Positions 25,120-34,496 are shown, counted from the stretch's first letter. The stretch: 64,000 bases of DNA from VBDM01 sp035651815 (GCA_035651815.1 DASRFB010000124.1:1-64000), one strand, 5' to 3'. Made by a program: numbers and translations. Notes: generated from the sequence alone by a model not told the origin.

Positions 25120-26433
25120 ATGGACGCCGCGACGCATCTCTCCCGGTACGCGGAGCGCCGCCGAGGGTTGAGCCGGCAGATGGGCGCCGGGGTCGCGGTC
25201 GTGCCGACCGCGCCGGAGCGCATCCGCAACCGCGACAGCGACTATCTGTACCGGTTCGACAGCTATTTCTACTATCTGACCGGATTCCCGGAGCCCGACG
25301 CCGTGCTCGTGCTCGTCGCCGGCGAGCAGCCGCGCACGATCCTGTTCTGCCGCGAGCGCAATCCCGAGCGCGAGCTCTGGGACGGATTGCGCCACGGGCC
25401 CGAGGGCGCGAAGGAGGCCTTCGGCGTCGACGAGGCCTACCGGATCACCGAGCTCGACGAGCGGCTGCCCAAGCTGATCGCGGACCAGCCGGCGCTCTAC
25501 TATCCGGTCGGAGCCGACGCCGGCTGGGACGCGCGCACGATGGGCTGGCTCAACCAGGTGCGCGCGCTCGCGCGCACCGGCGTCGCGGCGCCGGCGGCGA
25601 TCCACGACGTGCGCGTCGCGCTCGACGAGATGCGCCTCTACAAGGACGACGCCGAGCTCGCCGTCATGCGCCGCGCGGGCGCGATCTCGTCGGCGGCGCA
25701 CGAGCGCGCGATGCGCGCGGCGCGCCCGGGCCGCTGGGAGTACGAGATCGAGGCCGAGCTCCTGTACGAGTTCCGCAGGCGCGGGGCGCAGTTCCCCGCG
25801 TACTGGCCCATCGTCGCGGGCGGCGCGAACGCCTGCATCCTGCATTACCGCGAGAACAACGCGCAGCTCGCGCAGGGCGACCTGCTGCTGATCGACGCGG
25901 GCTGCGAGCTCGACGGCTACGCGGCCGACATCACGCGCACCTTCCCGGTCGGCGGACGCTTCACGCCGGCGCAGCGCGAGATCTACGAGCTCGTGCTCGC
26001 CGCGCAGTCGGCCGCCATCGCCGCCGTCGCGCCGGGCGCCCGCTGGAACGCGCCCCACGACGCGGCGGTGCGCGTGCTCGCGCAGGGCTTCGTCGACCTC
26101 GGCCTGTGCGCGGGCGACGTCGGGCACGTGATCGAAAGCGAGGACTACAAGCGCTTCTACATGCATCGCACCGGCCACTGGCTGGGCCTCGACGTCCACG
26201 ACGCGGGCGACTACAAGCGCGGCGGCGAGTGGCGCGCGCTCGAGACCGGCATGGTGCTGACCGTCGAGCCCGGCTGCTACATAAGGCCCGCCGACAACGT
26301 GCCGCAGCGCTACTGGAACATCGGGGTGCGCATCGAGGACGACGTGGCCGTGACGGCTTCGGGCTGCGAGGTCCTCACCGCCGCCGCGCCGAAGACCGCG
26401 GGCGAGCTCGAAGCGCTGATCGGACGTGGCTGA
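25120..26433 (+). CDS. pepP: Xaa-Pro aminopeptidase (PepP)
   Basis: Mn-dependent cytoplasmic peptidase removing N-terminal residues before proline. 437 residues: N-terminal AMP_N domain (YLYRFDSYFYYLTGFPEPDAV) and C-terminal pita-bread M24 domain. All five metal ligands can be picked out: two Asp in IDAGCELDGYAADITRTFP, His in THRTGHWLGLDVHD-like context, Glu in VEPGCY and Glu in VRIEDD. The pepP-ubiH order is widely conserved in Proteobacteria; here the next gene overlaps by 8 bases. Confidence 0.96.
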   Translation: MDAATHLSRYAERRRGLSRQMGAGVAVVPTAPERIRNRDSDYLYRFDSYFYYLTGFPEPDAVLVLVAGEQPRTILFCRERNPERELWDGLRHGPEGAKEAFGVDEAYRITELDERLPKLIADQPALYYPVGADAGWDARTMGWLNQVRALARTGVAAPAAIHDVRVALDEMRLYKDDAELAVMRRAGAISSAAHERAMRAARPGRWEYEIEAELLYEFRRRGAQFPAYWPIVAGGANACILHYRENNAQLAQGDLLLIDAGCELDGYAADITRTFPVGGRFTPAQREIYELVLAAQSAAIAAVAPGARWNAPHDAAVRVLAQGFVDLGLCAGDVGHVIESEDYKRFYMHRTGHWLGLDVHDAGDYKRGGEWRALETGMVLTVEPGCYIRPADNVPQRYWNIGVRIEDDVAVTASGCEVLTAAAPKTAGELEALIGRG

Positions 26434-27541
26434 GTCCGTCGGCGTCGCCATCGCGGGCGCCGGCCCGATCGGTTGCGCGCTCGCCGCGGCGCTGCGCGGC
26501 GCGCCGTTCGCGGTCGCGCGCCTCGGCGACGAAGCCGCCGCGCGCGATCGACCCATCGCGCTGTCGCACGGCAGCCGCCTGATCCTCGAGCGACTCGGCC
26601 TGTGGAGCGGCGTCCGCGCGACGCCGATCCGCGCGGTGCACGTCTCGCAGCGCGGCGCGCTCGGCCGCACGCTCATGACGGCGCGCGAGCACGGCCTCCC
26701 CGCGCTCGGCTACGTCGCCTCCTACGCGGACGTTCTCGCTCCGCTCGCCGCCGCAGCGCCCGCCGCGGCGGCCGCGCTCGTGGACTGGACCCCCGACCGC
26801 GACGGCGTGCGCGTCAGGACTCGCGGGAGCGAGGGCGAAATCCGGACCCGCCTGCTGGTGCTCGCCGACGGCGGCGGCGCGGTGCCGATGGACCACGCGC
26901 GCGAGTACGGCCAGCAAGCGCTCGTCGCCGAAGTACGCCCGGAGCGTCCGCACCGCGGCGTCGCCTGGGAGCGCTTCACCGCGGAAGGGCCGATCGCGCT
27001 GCTTCCCTTCGGCGACGATCTCGCGCTGGTGTGGAGCGCGCCCGCGCCCACGATCCGCCGCCTGCTGCAGATGTCCGAGCCGGAGTTCCTCGCCGCGCTC
27101 GGCGCGAGCTTCGGCGGAAAGCTCGGCGCGTTCACGAGCGTCGGCCAGCGCGGCGCGTTTCCGCTCTCGCTGCGATACCGGACCGAGAGCGCCGGCGCTA
27201 ATGTCATCGTCATAGGAAACGCGGCGCAGACCTTGCATCCGGTGGCGGGCCAGGGACTGAACCTGGGCCTGCGCGACGCCTGGGAGCTCGCCGAGCTGCT
27301 GCTCGACACGCCGGCGCACCGGATCGGCGATGCCGGGCTCGTCTCGCGTTTCGTGCGCCGGCGGACCTCGGACCGCCGCGCGGGAATAGCGGTCACCGAC
27401 TCGCTGGTGCGCCTGTTCTCCAATGACTGGCCCCTGATCGGCGCCGCGCGCGGCGCCGGATTGCTCGCGTTCGACATTCTGCCCCCGGCGCGACGCTTTC
27501 TGGCGCGGCGAATGATGTTCGGAACGCGCGGTTTGCCTTAG
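26426..27541 (+). CDS. FAD-dependent hydroxylase, UbiH family (copy 2)
   Basis: Second ubiquinone-type flavin monooxygenase in the window. 371 residues from a GTG at 26426, overlapping the pepP stop. Seen: Rossmann motif VAIAGAGPIGCALA, the mid-protein LVLADGGG and the second FAD motif GNAAQTLHPVAGQGLNLGLRD; the canonical GDAAH is GNAAQ here, as in E. coli UbiH (GNAAQ). That and the pepP context make UbiH (C6/C4 hydroxylation type) more likely than for copy 1, but I do not assign the position. Confidence 0.88.
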   Translation: MAESVGVAIAGAGPIGCALAAALRGAPFAVARLGDEAAARDRPIALSHGSRLILERLGLWSGVRATPIRAVHVSQRGALGRTLMTAREHGLPALGYVASYADVLAPLAAAAPAAAAALVDWTPDRDGVRVRTRGSEGEIRTRLLVLADGGGAVPMDHAREYGQQALVAEVRPERPHRGVAWERFTAEGPIALLPFGDDLALVWSAPAPTIRRLLQMSEPEFLAALGASFGGKLGAFTSVGQRGAFPLSLRYRTESAGANVIVIGNAAQTLHPVAGQGLNLGLRDAWELAELLLDTPAHRIGDAGLVSRFVRRRTSDRRAGIAVTDSLVRLFSNDWPLIGAARGAGLLAFDILPPARRFLARRMMFGTRGLP

Positions 27542-27618
27542 CACAACTCGTTCCGCGATCCAAGATTCCGCCGCTCGCGCACGAGCGAGTCGCTGCAAGA
27601 AAAATGCGCGCCCGGTTC

Positions 27619-27647
27619 TTCCCTTCGCCCGGAACTTTCGTTATACA
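27619..27647 (+). promoter_or_regulatory. Candidate promoter of dusB-fis
   Basis: TTCCCT (27619-27624) and TATACA (27642-27647) are separated by 17 bases, 38 bases before the dusB ATG. The 144-base gap before dusB is richer in A/T than its surroundings and also contains a 6-bp hairpin (27572-27587) without a U-tract. The -35 match is poor. Confidence 0.35.
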
Positions 27648-27685
27648 ATGCCCTCCCCGCCAGAAACTAAACCCGTTTACGCCGA

Positions 27686-28693
27686 ATGCAAATCGGGCCG
27701 CACCCGCTGCGCAATAATCTGTTCGTCGCGCCGATGGCGGGCGTCACGGACCGGCCGTTCCGCCAGCTATGCAAGCAGTTCGGCGCCGGGCTCGCGGTGT
27801 CCGAGATGGTGGCCTCGAACTCGCTCCTCTGGGGGAGCGAGAAGACGCTGCGCCGGGCGAACCACGACGGGGAGGTCGAACCGATCTCGGTGCAGATCGC
27901 CGGGGCCGATCCGCGGATGATGGCCGATGCCGCGCGCTACAACGTCGAGCAGGGCGCGCAGATCATCGACATCAACATGGGCTGCCCGGCGAAAAAGGTC
28001 TGCAACACGATGGCGGGTTCCGCGCTGCTTCGCGACGAGCCGCTCGTGGGTCACATCCTCGAGGCGGTGGTCGAGGCGGTCGACGTCCCGGTCACGCTCA
28101 AGTTCCGCACCGGCTGGGACAGCGAGAACCGCAACGCGCTCAGGATCGCGCGCATCGCCGAGGACAGCGGCATCCGGCTGCTCTCGCTGCACGGACGCAC
28201 GCGCGCCTGCGGGTTCTCGGGGCATGCCGAGTACGACACCATCCGGGAAGTGAAGCGCTCGACGTCGTTGCCGGTCATCGCCAACGGCGATATCACCACG
28301 CCGGAAGAGGCGCGTAACGTTCTCGCGTACACCGGTGCGGACGGCCTCATGATCGGCCGCGCCGCCCAGGGACGCCCGTGGATCTTCCGCGAGATCGAGC
28401 ACTATCTCGCCACGGGCGAGCTGCTGCCCGCGCCGCTCGTGTCCGAGATCCACGCCGTCCTGGTCGCGCACCTGCAGGACCTGTACGGCTTCTACGGGCG
28501 CGACAGGGGCGTGAAGATCGCGCGCAAGCACATCTCCTGGTACACCAAGGGGCTGGCCGGTTCGGCGAGCTTCCGTCATCACATGAACCAACTTGCGACG
28601 TGCGAGGAACAGCTCGACGCGGTGAACCGGTTTTTCGACGGTCTCGCGCACCAGCACCCGCGTCTGCGCTACGAGGAGGAGTTGGCCGCATGA
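27686..28693 (+). CDS. dusB: tRNA-dihydrouridine synthase B
   Basis: FMN-dependent enzyme that reduces uridine to dihydrouridine in the tRNA D-loop. 335 residues in a TIM barrel. Seen: FVAPMAGVTDRPFR, the catalytic Cys100 in MGCPAKKVC, KFRTGWD, LHGRTR, ANGDITTPEEA and MIGRAAQGRPW (phosphate binding). The dusB-fis operon is the standard arrangement in Proteobacteria, and here fis overlaps by 4 bases. Confidence 0.96.
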   Translation: MQIGPHPLRNNLFVAPMAGVTDRPFRQLCKQFGAGLAVSEMVASNSLLWGSEKTLRRANHDGEVEPISVQIAGADPRMMADAARYNVEQGAQIIDINMGCPAKKVCNTMAGSALLRDEPLVGHILEAVVEAVDVPVTLKFRTGWDSENRNALRIARIAEDSGIRLLSLHGRTRACGFSGHAEYDTIREVKRSTSLPVIANGDITTPEEARNVLAYTGADGLMIGRAAQGRPWIFREIEHYLATGELLPAPLVSEIHAVLVAHLQDLYGFYGRDRGVKIARKHISWYTKGLAGSASFRHHMNQLATCEEQLDAVNRFFDGLAHQHPRLRYEEELAA

Positions 28694-28929
28694 GGCAGAC
28701 GAACGAAATCGCGGACTGCGTCCGCCGCTCGCTCGAGCGGTACTTCAAGGACCTGGACGGCGCCAAGCCGCGCACCATCTACGACATGGTGCTGAAGAAC
28801 GTCGAGCGGCCGATGCTGGAAATCGTCCTCATGCAGGCCGAAGGGAACCAGACGATCGCGGCGGAAATGCTGGGGATCAATCGGAATACCCTGCGCAAGA
28901 AGATCCAGTCGCTCAAGATCAAGGTTTGA
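28690..28929 (+). CDS. fis: Fis-family nucleoid-associated regulator
   Basis: Small DNA-binding protein that bends DNA and modulates rRNA and growth-rate-dependent promoters. 79 residues, shorter than E. coli Fis (98), with the N-terminal beta-hairpin arm reduced. Seen: a dimerisation helix region (IADCVRRSLERYF) and the C-terminal helix-turn-helix NQTIAAEMLGINRNTLRKKI, which matches the Fis/NtrC C-terminal domain. ATGA overlap with dusB. Confidence 0.95.
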   Translation: MRQTNEIADCVRRSLERYFKDLDGAKPRTIYDMVLKNVERPMLEIVLMQAEGNQTIAAEMLGINRNTLRKKIQSLKIKV

Positions 28930-28948
28930 GGCGCCGGCGTCCGGGCGC

Positions 28949-30514
28949 ATGGAAATTCCCGTCCGACAGGCGCTCATCAGCGTCTCCGACAAGAACGGCC
29001 TCGTTCCCTTCGCGCGCGAGCTCGCGAGTCTCGGCGTGCGCATTCTCTCGACCGGCGGCACGGCGCGCCTGCTCGCGCAGGAAGGCATCGCGGTCACGGA
29101 GGTCGGCGACTACACGGGCTTTCCGGAGATGCTCGACGGCCGCGTGAAGACGCTGCATCCGAAGCTGCACGCCGGTATCCTCGCTCGCCGCGACGTCCCG
29201 GCGCACATGGAAGCGCTGCGCGCGGCCGGCATCGAGCCGATCGATCTGGTCGTGGTCAACCTGTATCCGTTCCGCGAGACGATCGCGAAGCCGGGATGCG
29301 AGCTCGCCGAGGCGATCGAGAACATCGATATCGGCGGTCCGACGATGGTGCGCGCGGCCGCGAAGAACGCGTCCGGCGTCGCCGTCGTCGTCGATCCCGC
29401 GGACTACGCGGGCCTGGTCGCGGAGCTGCGCGCGAGCCGCGGTACGCTGACCGCGGCCACGCGCATGCGGCTCGCGAAGAAGGCCTTCGCGCACACCGCC
29501 GCGTACGATGCGGCGATCAGCAACTACCTGGACGGCGCGGACGACAGCGGCGCGGCGGCGCGCTTCCCCGAGCATCTCACGCTGCAGTTCCTCAAGCTGC
29601 AGGACCTGCGCTACGGCGAGAATCCGCATCAGGCCGCGGCCTTCTACCGCGACGAGCATCCCGTCGCCGGCACGATCGCCTCGGCGACGCAGCTGCAGGG
29701 CAAGGAGCTCTCGTACAACAACATCGCCGACGCCGACGCCGCCTGGGAGTGCGTGAAGACGCTCGACCCGCGCGCCTGCGTGATCGTCAAGCACGCCAAC
29801 CCGTGCGGCGCCGCGGTCGCGTCGAACGCGCGCGAGGCGTACGAGCGCGCCTTCGCTACGGACCCGACGTCGGCGTTCGGCGGGATCATCGCGTTCAACG
29901 GCGCGGTCGACGGCGCGACCGCCGAGGCCGTGTGCCGCCAGTTCGCCGAGGTCGTCGTCGCGCCCGGCTACGACGCCGCGGCACGCGCCGCCTTCGCCAC
30001 GAAGGCCAACCTGCGGCTGCTCGCGGTTCCCGGCACGGCGTCGCGCACCGGCTGGGACCTGAAGCGCGTCGCGGGCGGGCTGCTGGTGCAGAGTCCCGAC
30101 GCGCACGAGCTCGCGGCGGCGGAAATCAAGGCGGTCACGCGCGTCAAGCCGCGCCCCGAGCAGCTCGCCGACCTGTTGTTCGCCTGGCGCGTCGGCAAGT
30201 TCGTGAAATCGAACGCCATCGTCTTCGCGGGCGCGGGACGCACGCTCGGCGTCGGCGCGGGGCAGATGAGCCGGGTGGACAGCGCGCGCATCGCCTCCGT
30301 CAAGGCGCAGAACGCCGGCCTGTCGCTGCGCGGCTCGGCGGTCGCCTCCGACGCCTTCTTTCCGTTCCGCGACGGCGTCGACGTCGTCGCCGACGCCGGC
30401 GCGACGGCCATCATCCAGCCCGGCGGCAGCGTCCGCGACGACGAGGTCATCGCCGCCGCCGACGAGCGCGGCATCGCCATGGTGTTCACGGGCGTGCGCC
30501 ATTTCCGTCACTGA
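28949..30514 (+). CDS. purH: Bifunctional AICAR transformylase / IMP cyclohydrolase
   Basis: Catalyses the last two steps of IMP synthesis. 521 residues: MGS-like IMP cyclohydrolase domain (about 1-200; ALISVSDKNGLVPFA, STGGTARLL, DGRVKTLHPKLHAGIL) and AICAR transformylase domain (about 205-521; RYGENPHQ, VIVKHANPCG, SNAIVFAG and the C-terminal FFPFRDGVD, then IQPGGSVRDDEVI). It starts 19 bases after fis and is followed by pagP and purD. Confidence 0.98.
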   Translation: MEIPVRQALISVSDKNGLVPFARELASLGVRILSTGGTARLLAQEGIAVTEVGDYTGFPEMLDGRVKTLHPKLHAGILARRDVPAHMEALRAAGIEPIDLVVVNLYPFRETIAKPGCELAEAIENIDIGGPTMVRAAAKNASGVAVVVDPADYAGLVAELRASRGTLTAATRMRLAKKAFAHTAAYDAAISNYLDGADDSGAAARFPEHLTLQFLKLQDLRYGENPHQAAAFYRDEHPVAGTIASATQLQGKELSYNNIADADAAWECVKTLDPRACVIVKHANPCGAAVASNAREAYERAFATDPTSAFGGIIAFNGAVDGATAEAVCRQFAEVVVAPGYDAAARAAFATKANLRLLAVPGTASRTGWDLKRVAGGLLVQSPDAHELAAAEIKAVTRVKPRPEQLADLLFAWRVGKFVKSNAIVFAGAGRTLGVGAGQMSRVDSARIASVKAQNAGLSLRGSAVASDAFFPFRDGVDVVADAGATAIIQPGGSVRDDEVIAAADERGIAMVFTGVRHFRH

Positions 30515-30518
30515 AAGC

Positions 30519-31103
30519 ATGGCGCGTTCCGTCCCTTCGCTCCTGCTCGCCGCCGTTCTCGCCTGCGCGGCCGTGCCGGCGCGCGCGTTCGATCTGCCCG
30601 ACCCGTGCTCCTGGAGCCTGATCCGCTCGAACTGCGAGGGCGCGAAGCGCGCCTGGGACAGCGACGGCTACGACGTTTATGTCTCGGGCCACGTGCACCA
30701 TGGCCGCAGCACCTACGCGCCGGAGAAGATCAAGACGCTCAACGAGCGTGCCTGGGGCAGCGGCATCGGCAAGCGCTACACCGACGCCGACGACGATACG
30801 CACCTCCTGTACGCGCTCGCGTTCAAGGACTCGCATTTCAAGGCCGAGTACATGGTGGGCTACGGGTGGCTCACGTACTGGTCTCCCTTCGACGGCGGCC
30901 CGCGCCTCGGAGCGGGGTTCGCCGGCTTCATCACGCTGCGCTCGGACTACGCGCATTATGTGGCGCCGGTGCCCGGCATCCTGCCGCTCGGAGAGATCGC
31001 CTGGGGCCGCGCGTCGCTGATGGCCACGTACGTGCCGCGTCTGTCCGGCAAGGGCGGCAACGGCGATGTGCTCATGATCTTCGGGAGGGTCTCCTTCCCG
31101 TGA
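30519..31103 (+). CDS. pagP: Lipid A palmitoyltransferase PagP
   Basis: Outer-membrane beta-barrel enzyme that moves palmitate from phospholipid to lipid A, giving resistance to cationic peptides. 194 residues: signal peptide (about 1-23), an N-terminal helix region, then the eight-strand barrel. Family landmarks: YVSGHVHHGRSTY with His61 at the position of E. coli His33, NERAWGSGIGKRY, and FKDSHFKAEYMVGYGW with Asp104 and Ser105, completing the His-Asp-Ser active site. Unusual place: between purH (4-base gap) and purD (4-base overlap), with no visible PhoP-type control of its own. Confidence 0.9.
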   Translation: MARSVPSLLLAAVLACAAVPARAFDLPDPCSWSLIRSNCEGAKRAWDSDGYDVYVSGHVHHGRSTYAPEKIKTLNERAWGSGIGKRYTDADDDTHLLYALAFKDSHFKAEYMVGYGWLTYWSPFDGGPRLGAGFAGFITLRSDYAHYVAPVPGILPLGEIAWGRASLMATYVPRLSGKGGNGDVLMIFGRVSFP

Positions 31104-32404
31104 AGCTCCTCGTGATCGGCTCGGGCGGCAGAGAGCACGCGCTCGCGTGGCGACTCGCGCAGGGCCCGCGGGTGCAGAAGGTGTTCGTCGCCCCGGGCAA
31201 CGGCGGCACCGCGCGCGAATCCTGGGCGCAGAACGTGCCGATCACCGCGCTCGACGAGCTCGCCGCGTTCGCGCAGAAAGAGAGCGTCTACCTCACGGTC
31301 GTCGGACCCGAGCAGCCGCTCGCGGACGGCGTCGTCGACCTGTTCCGCTCCAAGGGACTGCGCATCTTCGGACCCACGCAGGCCGCGGCGCGACTCGAGA
31401 GCTCGAAGGAATACGCGAAGGCGTTCATGATCCGTCACGGCATACCGACCGCGGCCTACGGCGGCTTCGAGGACGCGGCCGCCGCCCACCGCTACGTCGA
31501 CGCGCATCCGGGGCGCATCGTCGTCAAGGCCGACGGGCTCGCCGCCGGCAAAGGCGTCGTCGTCGCGGCGGACTCGGCGGAGGCGCACGCGGCGGTCGAC
31601 CGATTCCTCGTCGATCGCACGATGGGCTCGGCGGGCAACCGCGTCGTGATCGAGGAGTGCCTCGACGGCGAGGAGGCGAGCTTCATCGTCATGTGCGACG
31701 GCGAGCACGTGCTTCCGCTCGCCACGACGCAGGACCACAAGCGCCTGAAGGACGGCGACGCCGGCCCGAACACCGGCGGCATGGGCGCGTATTCTCCGGC
31801 GCCCGTGGTCACGCCCACGGTGCACGGCCAGGTGGTGCGCGAGGTGATCCAGCGCGTCCTCGCGGGGATGGCGAAGGAAGGCCATCCCTACTCGGGGTTT
31901 CTCTACGCCGGCCTGATGATCGACGGCGCGGGCAACGCGAAGGTCCTCGAGTTCAACTGCCGCCTGGGCGATCCCGAGACGCAGCCGATCCTGCTGCGTC
32001 TGAAGAGCGACCTGTTCGACATGGTCGAGCACGCGATGGACGGCCGGCTCGATCGATTCAACGCCGAATGGGACCGCCGACCCGCGCTCGGCGTGGTCCT
32101 CGCCGCCGCGGGATATCCGGAGAATCCGCGCAAAGGCGACGCCATCTCCGGGCTGCCGCAGGCCGCCGACGACGTGCGCGTGTTCCACGCCGGGACGGCG
32201 CTGAGCGGCGAGCGCATCGTGTCGAGCGGCGGCCGCGTGCTGTGCGTCACCGCGCTCGGCGACACGCTGCGCCTTGCGCAGCTGCGCGCCTACCAGGTCG
32301 TCGAGGGCATCCGCTTCGAAGGGATGCAGTACCGGCGCGACATCGGGCACCGCGCCTTCGAGACGCGCGCGGCGGCTCGTCCAGCGCCCGTGCCGAAGCG
32401 CTGA
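31100..32404 (+). CDS. purD: Phosphoribosylamine-glycine ligase (GARS)
   Basis: ATP-grasp enzyme joining glycine to phosphoribosylamine in purine synthesis. 434 residues from the GTG at 31100, which overlaps the pagP stop (GTGA). Seen: LLVIGSGGREHALAW (N domain), GPEQPLADGVVD, VKADGLAAGKGV (ATP loop), EEASFIVMCDG, KDGDAGPNTGGMGAYSP and EFNCRLGDPETQ (metal-binding Glu/Asn). Confidence 0.98.
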   Translation: MKLLVIGSGGREHALAWRLAQGPRVQKVFVAPGNGGTARESWAQNVPITALDELAAFAQKESVYLTVVGPEQPLADGVVDLFRSKGLRIFGPTQAAARLESSKEYAKAFMIRHGIPTAAYGGFEDAAAAHRYVDAHPGRIVVKADGLAAGKGVVVAADSAEAHAAVDRFLVDRTMGSAGNRVVIEECLDGEEASFIVMCDGEHVLPLATTQDHKRLKDGDAGPNTGGMGAYSPAPVVTPTVHGQVVREVIQRVLAGMAKEGHPYSGFLYAGLMIDGAGNAKVLEFNCRLGDPETQPILLRLKSDLFDMVEHAMDGRLDRFNAEWDRRPALGVVLAAAGYPENPRKGDAISGLPQAADDVRVFHAGTALSGERIVSSGGRVLCVTALGDTLRLAQLRAYQVVEGIRFEGMQYRRDIGHRAFETRAAARPAPVPKR

Positions 32405-32409
32405 CGCTC

Positions 32410-33306
32410 ATGAATGCGGCCGCAGTACGCGCCTGGCTGGTCGGACTCCAGGGACGCATCGTCGCCGATCTCGAGCGCCTCGACGGCGGCACCTTCCGCC
32501 GCGACGGCTGGGAGCGCCCCGAAGGCGGCGACGGGGTTTCGTGCGTGATCGAGGACGGATCGCTCTTCGAGCGCGGCGGCATCAACTTCTCGCACGTGTC
32601 CGGCGGACGGCTGCCGCCGTCGGCGAGCGCGGCGCGGCCCGAGCTCGCCGGGCGGGCGTTCGAGGCGATGGGCGTGTCGCTGGTGCTGCATCCGCGCAAT
32701 CCCTACTGCCCGACGGTGCACATGAACGTGCGCTTTCTCGTCGCGACGCGCGAAGGCGAGCTGCCGGCCTGGTGGTTCGGCGGGGGAATGGACCTTACGC
32801 CGTATTACGGCTTCGAGGACGATGCGCGCCATTTCCACGGCGCCTGCCGCGACGCGCTCGCGCCTTTCGGCGCCGAGCACTATGCGCGGTTCAAGCGCTG
32901 GTGCGACCAGTACTTCTTCATCAGGCACCGCAACGAGCCGCGCGGCATCGGCGGCATCTTCTTCGACGACCTGAGCGAGCCGCACTTCGACGCTTGCTTC
33001 GGTCTGGTGCAGAGCGTCGGCGAGCATTTCCTGCCCGCCTACGTTCCGATCGTCGAGCGGCGCCGCGCGCACGCCTACGGCGAGCGCGAGCGCGACTTCC
33101 AGGCCTACCGCCGCGGCCGCTACGTCGAGTTCAACCTGGTGTACGACCGGGGCACGCTCTTCGGGCTGCAATCGGGCGGGCGCGTCGAGTCGATCCTCGT
33201 GTCGATGCCGCCGCTCGTGAAATGGCGTTACGACTGGACGCCCGAGCCGGGCAGCCCGGAGGCGCGCCTGTATACGGAGTTCCTGAAGCCGCGCGACTGG
33301 GTGTAG
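32410..33306 (+). CDS. hemF: Oxygen-dependent coproporphyrinogen III oxidase
   Basis: Aerobic oxidative decarboxylation of coproporphyrinogen III in heme synthesis. 298 residues. Seen: RGGINFSHVSG, HPRNPYCPTVHMNVRF, the WWFGGGMDLTPYYGFEDDARHFH signature region (quoted in part), RGIGGIFFDDL and YVEFNLVYDRGTLFGL. Follows purD by 5 bases and is convergent with hemY. With hemA, hemC and hemD it gives four heme-pathway enzymes in the window. Confidence 0.97.
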   Translation: MNAAAVRAWLVGLQGRIVADLERLDGGTFRRDGWERPEGGDGVSCVIEDGSLFERGGINFSHVSGGRLPPSASAARPELAGRAFEAMGVSLVLHPRNPYCPTVHMNVRFLVATREGELPAWWFGGGMDLTPYYGFEDDARHFHGACRDALAPFGAEHYARFKRWCDQYFFIRHRNEPRGIGGIFFDDLSEPHFDACFGLVQSVGEHFLPAYVPIVERRRAHAYGERERDFQAYRRGRYVEFNLVYDRGTLFGLQSGGRVESILVSMPPLVKWRYDWTPEPGSPEARLYTEFLKPRDWV

Positions 33307-33310
33307 CGGC

Positions 33311-33326
33311 CCGGCTCCTAAGCCGG
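33311..33326. terminator. Hairpin between convergent hemF and hemY
   Basis: CCGGCT (33311-33316) and AGCCGG (33321-33326) form a perfect 6-bp stem with loop CCTA, spanning the hemY stop codon and lying 5 bases after the hemF stop. No U-tract follows on either strand, so termination function is only possible. Confidence 0.25.
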
Positions 33327-34496
33327 CAGCCTGGCGTCGGCGGCCGCGCGGTAGTGGCGGTTCGCCTCCTCGGCCCTGCCCATCTCGTCGTGGACGCGCG
33401 CGAGCGCGACATGGGCGCCCCGGGTCGGATTCAGCGCGAGCGACGCCTCGAGGTAGCTGATCGCCTTGCCCCAGAGCTGCGTCTGCGCGCAAAGGCGCCC
33501 GAGCGTCAGCAGCAGCTCGGCGTCGCGCGGATGGTCGCCGAGCCAGCGCTCGGCGCGCTCGATGCGCGCGATCGCGTCGATGTCCTGGCACTCTCCGTAG
33601 AGCAGCACGAGCTCGGGATGCCATTCGCGCTCGAGCGCCTCTTCGATGATCGCGTGCGCCGCGCGGCAATCCGCGAGATCGATGAAGGCGCGCGCCGCGG
33701 CGGCCGCCACCCGGGGCTGCGCGCGCTCCTCGTCCGGGATCAGCCGCCAGTACGCCGCCAGGCTCTTGAGGTCGTGCGTCCGGCGCGACAGCATGGCGAC
33801 GCGCGCGTTGATGCGTATGCTGTGCACGGCCTCGGGCGGCATCGCGGCGCGCTTCTCGAGCAGGCGCGCCAGCCGGATCACCTCGTCCCAGTTGCCCAGG
33901 CCCTGCTCCGCGCGCAGCAGCAGGCTGAGCGTCGCGATGTGCCTCGGACCGCCCGCGTGCAGCTCGCGCAGCGCGGCGCGCGCTTCGTCGTAGCGGCGCT
34001 CCTCGAGCATCAGCTCCGCCTCGGTCATGAGCCGGGCGAGGCGCCAATCGGTCTCGTTCCTGCGCGCACGGCCGAGCCATTCGTCGCGCCGGTCGAAGTC
34101 GCGCAGGCGCTGCGCCGCCCGCGCGCCGATCAGCTCGGGCAGCGGCGGCGTGCAGCGCAGCTCGTGCGCCTGCGCGGCGAGCTTCTCGGCGCGGCCGAAG
34201 CGGCCCTCGAACAGCGCCTGGATCGCGCCGAAGAGCGCCGAGCGTCCCTTCTCCGCCCGGCGCCGGCGCCGGAACGCCCGCACGTGGGACGGCAGCCGCA
34301 CCGTATGGGAAACGAACCGGACGACGAAATACGCGGTGACGAACGCCGCGAGCAGCGCGACGGCGAGCAGGTTCAGCGAGACTTCGATACGCCACGGATA
34401 CAGCACGAACATGGCGTAGCCGTCGCCGCCGCGCATCGCAATCGAGACCGCCGCCGCGAGCGCGAAGGCGGCCAGGAGCCAGAACAGGACCCTCAT
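33318..34496 (-). CDS. hemY: HemY-like inner-membrane TPR protein
   Basis: Proteobacterial HemY: two N-terminal membrane helices (about residues 3-18 and 43-63; FWLLAAFALAAAVS, LLAVALLAAFVTAYFVV) followed by a basic linker and a TPR-rich region (about 90-390) predicted to face the cytoplasm. It is encoded in heme operons but is not an enzyme of the pathway. It may organise heme-synthesis proteins; the precise role is unsettled. It must not be confused with protoporphyrinogen oxidase HemY of Gram-positives. 392 residues; its ATG overlaps the hemX stop by 4 bases. Confidence 0.9.
   Translation of the reverse strand: MRVLFWLLAAFALAAAVSIAMRGGDGYAMFVLYPWRIEVSLNLLAVALLAAFVTAYFVVRFVSHTVRLPSHVRAFRRRRRAEKGRSALFGAIQALFEGRFGRAEKLAAQAHELRCTPPLPELIGARAAQRLRDFDRRDEWLGRARRNETDWRLARLMTEAELMLEERRYDEARAALRELHAGGPRHIATLSLLLRAEQGLGNWDEVIRLARLLEKRAAMPPEAVHSIRINARVAMLSRRTHDLKSLAAYWRLIPDEERAQPRVAAAAARAFIDLADCRAAHAIIEEALEREWHPELVLLYGECQDIDAIARIERAERWLGDHPRDAELLLTLGRLCAQTQLWGKAISYLEASLALNPTRGAHVALARVHDEMGRAEEANRHYRAAADARLPA

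Noticed and set aside
27572..27587. Hairpin CGCTCG-CGCA-CGAGCG after the second UbiH gene as a terminator
   Set aside because: Only 6 bp, no U-tract, and such short GC palindromes are common at this base composition.
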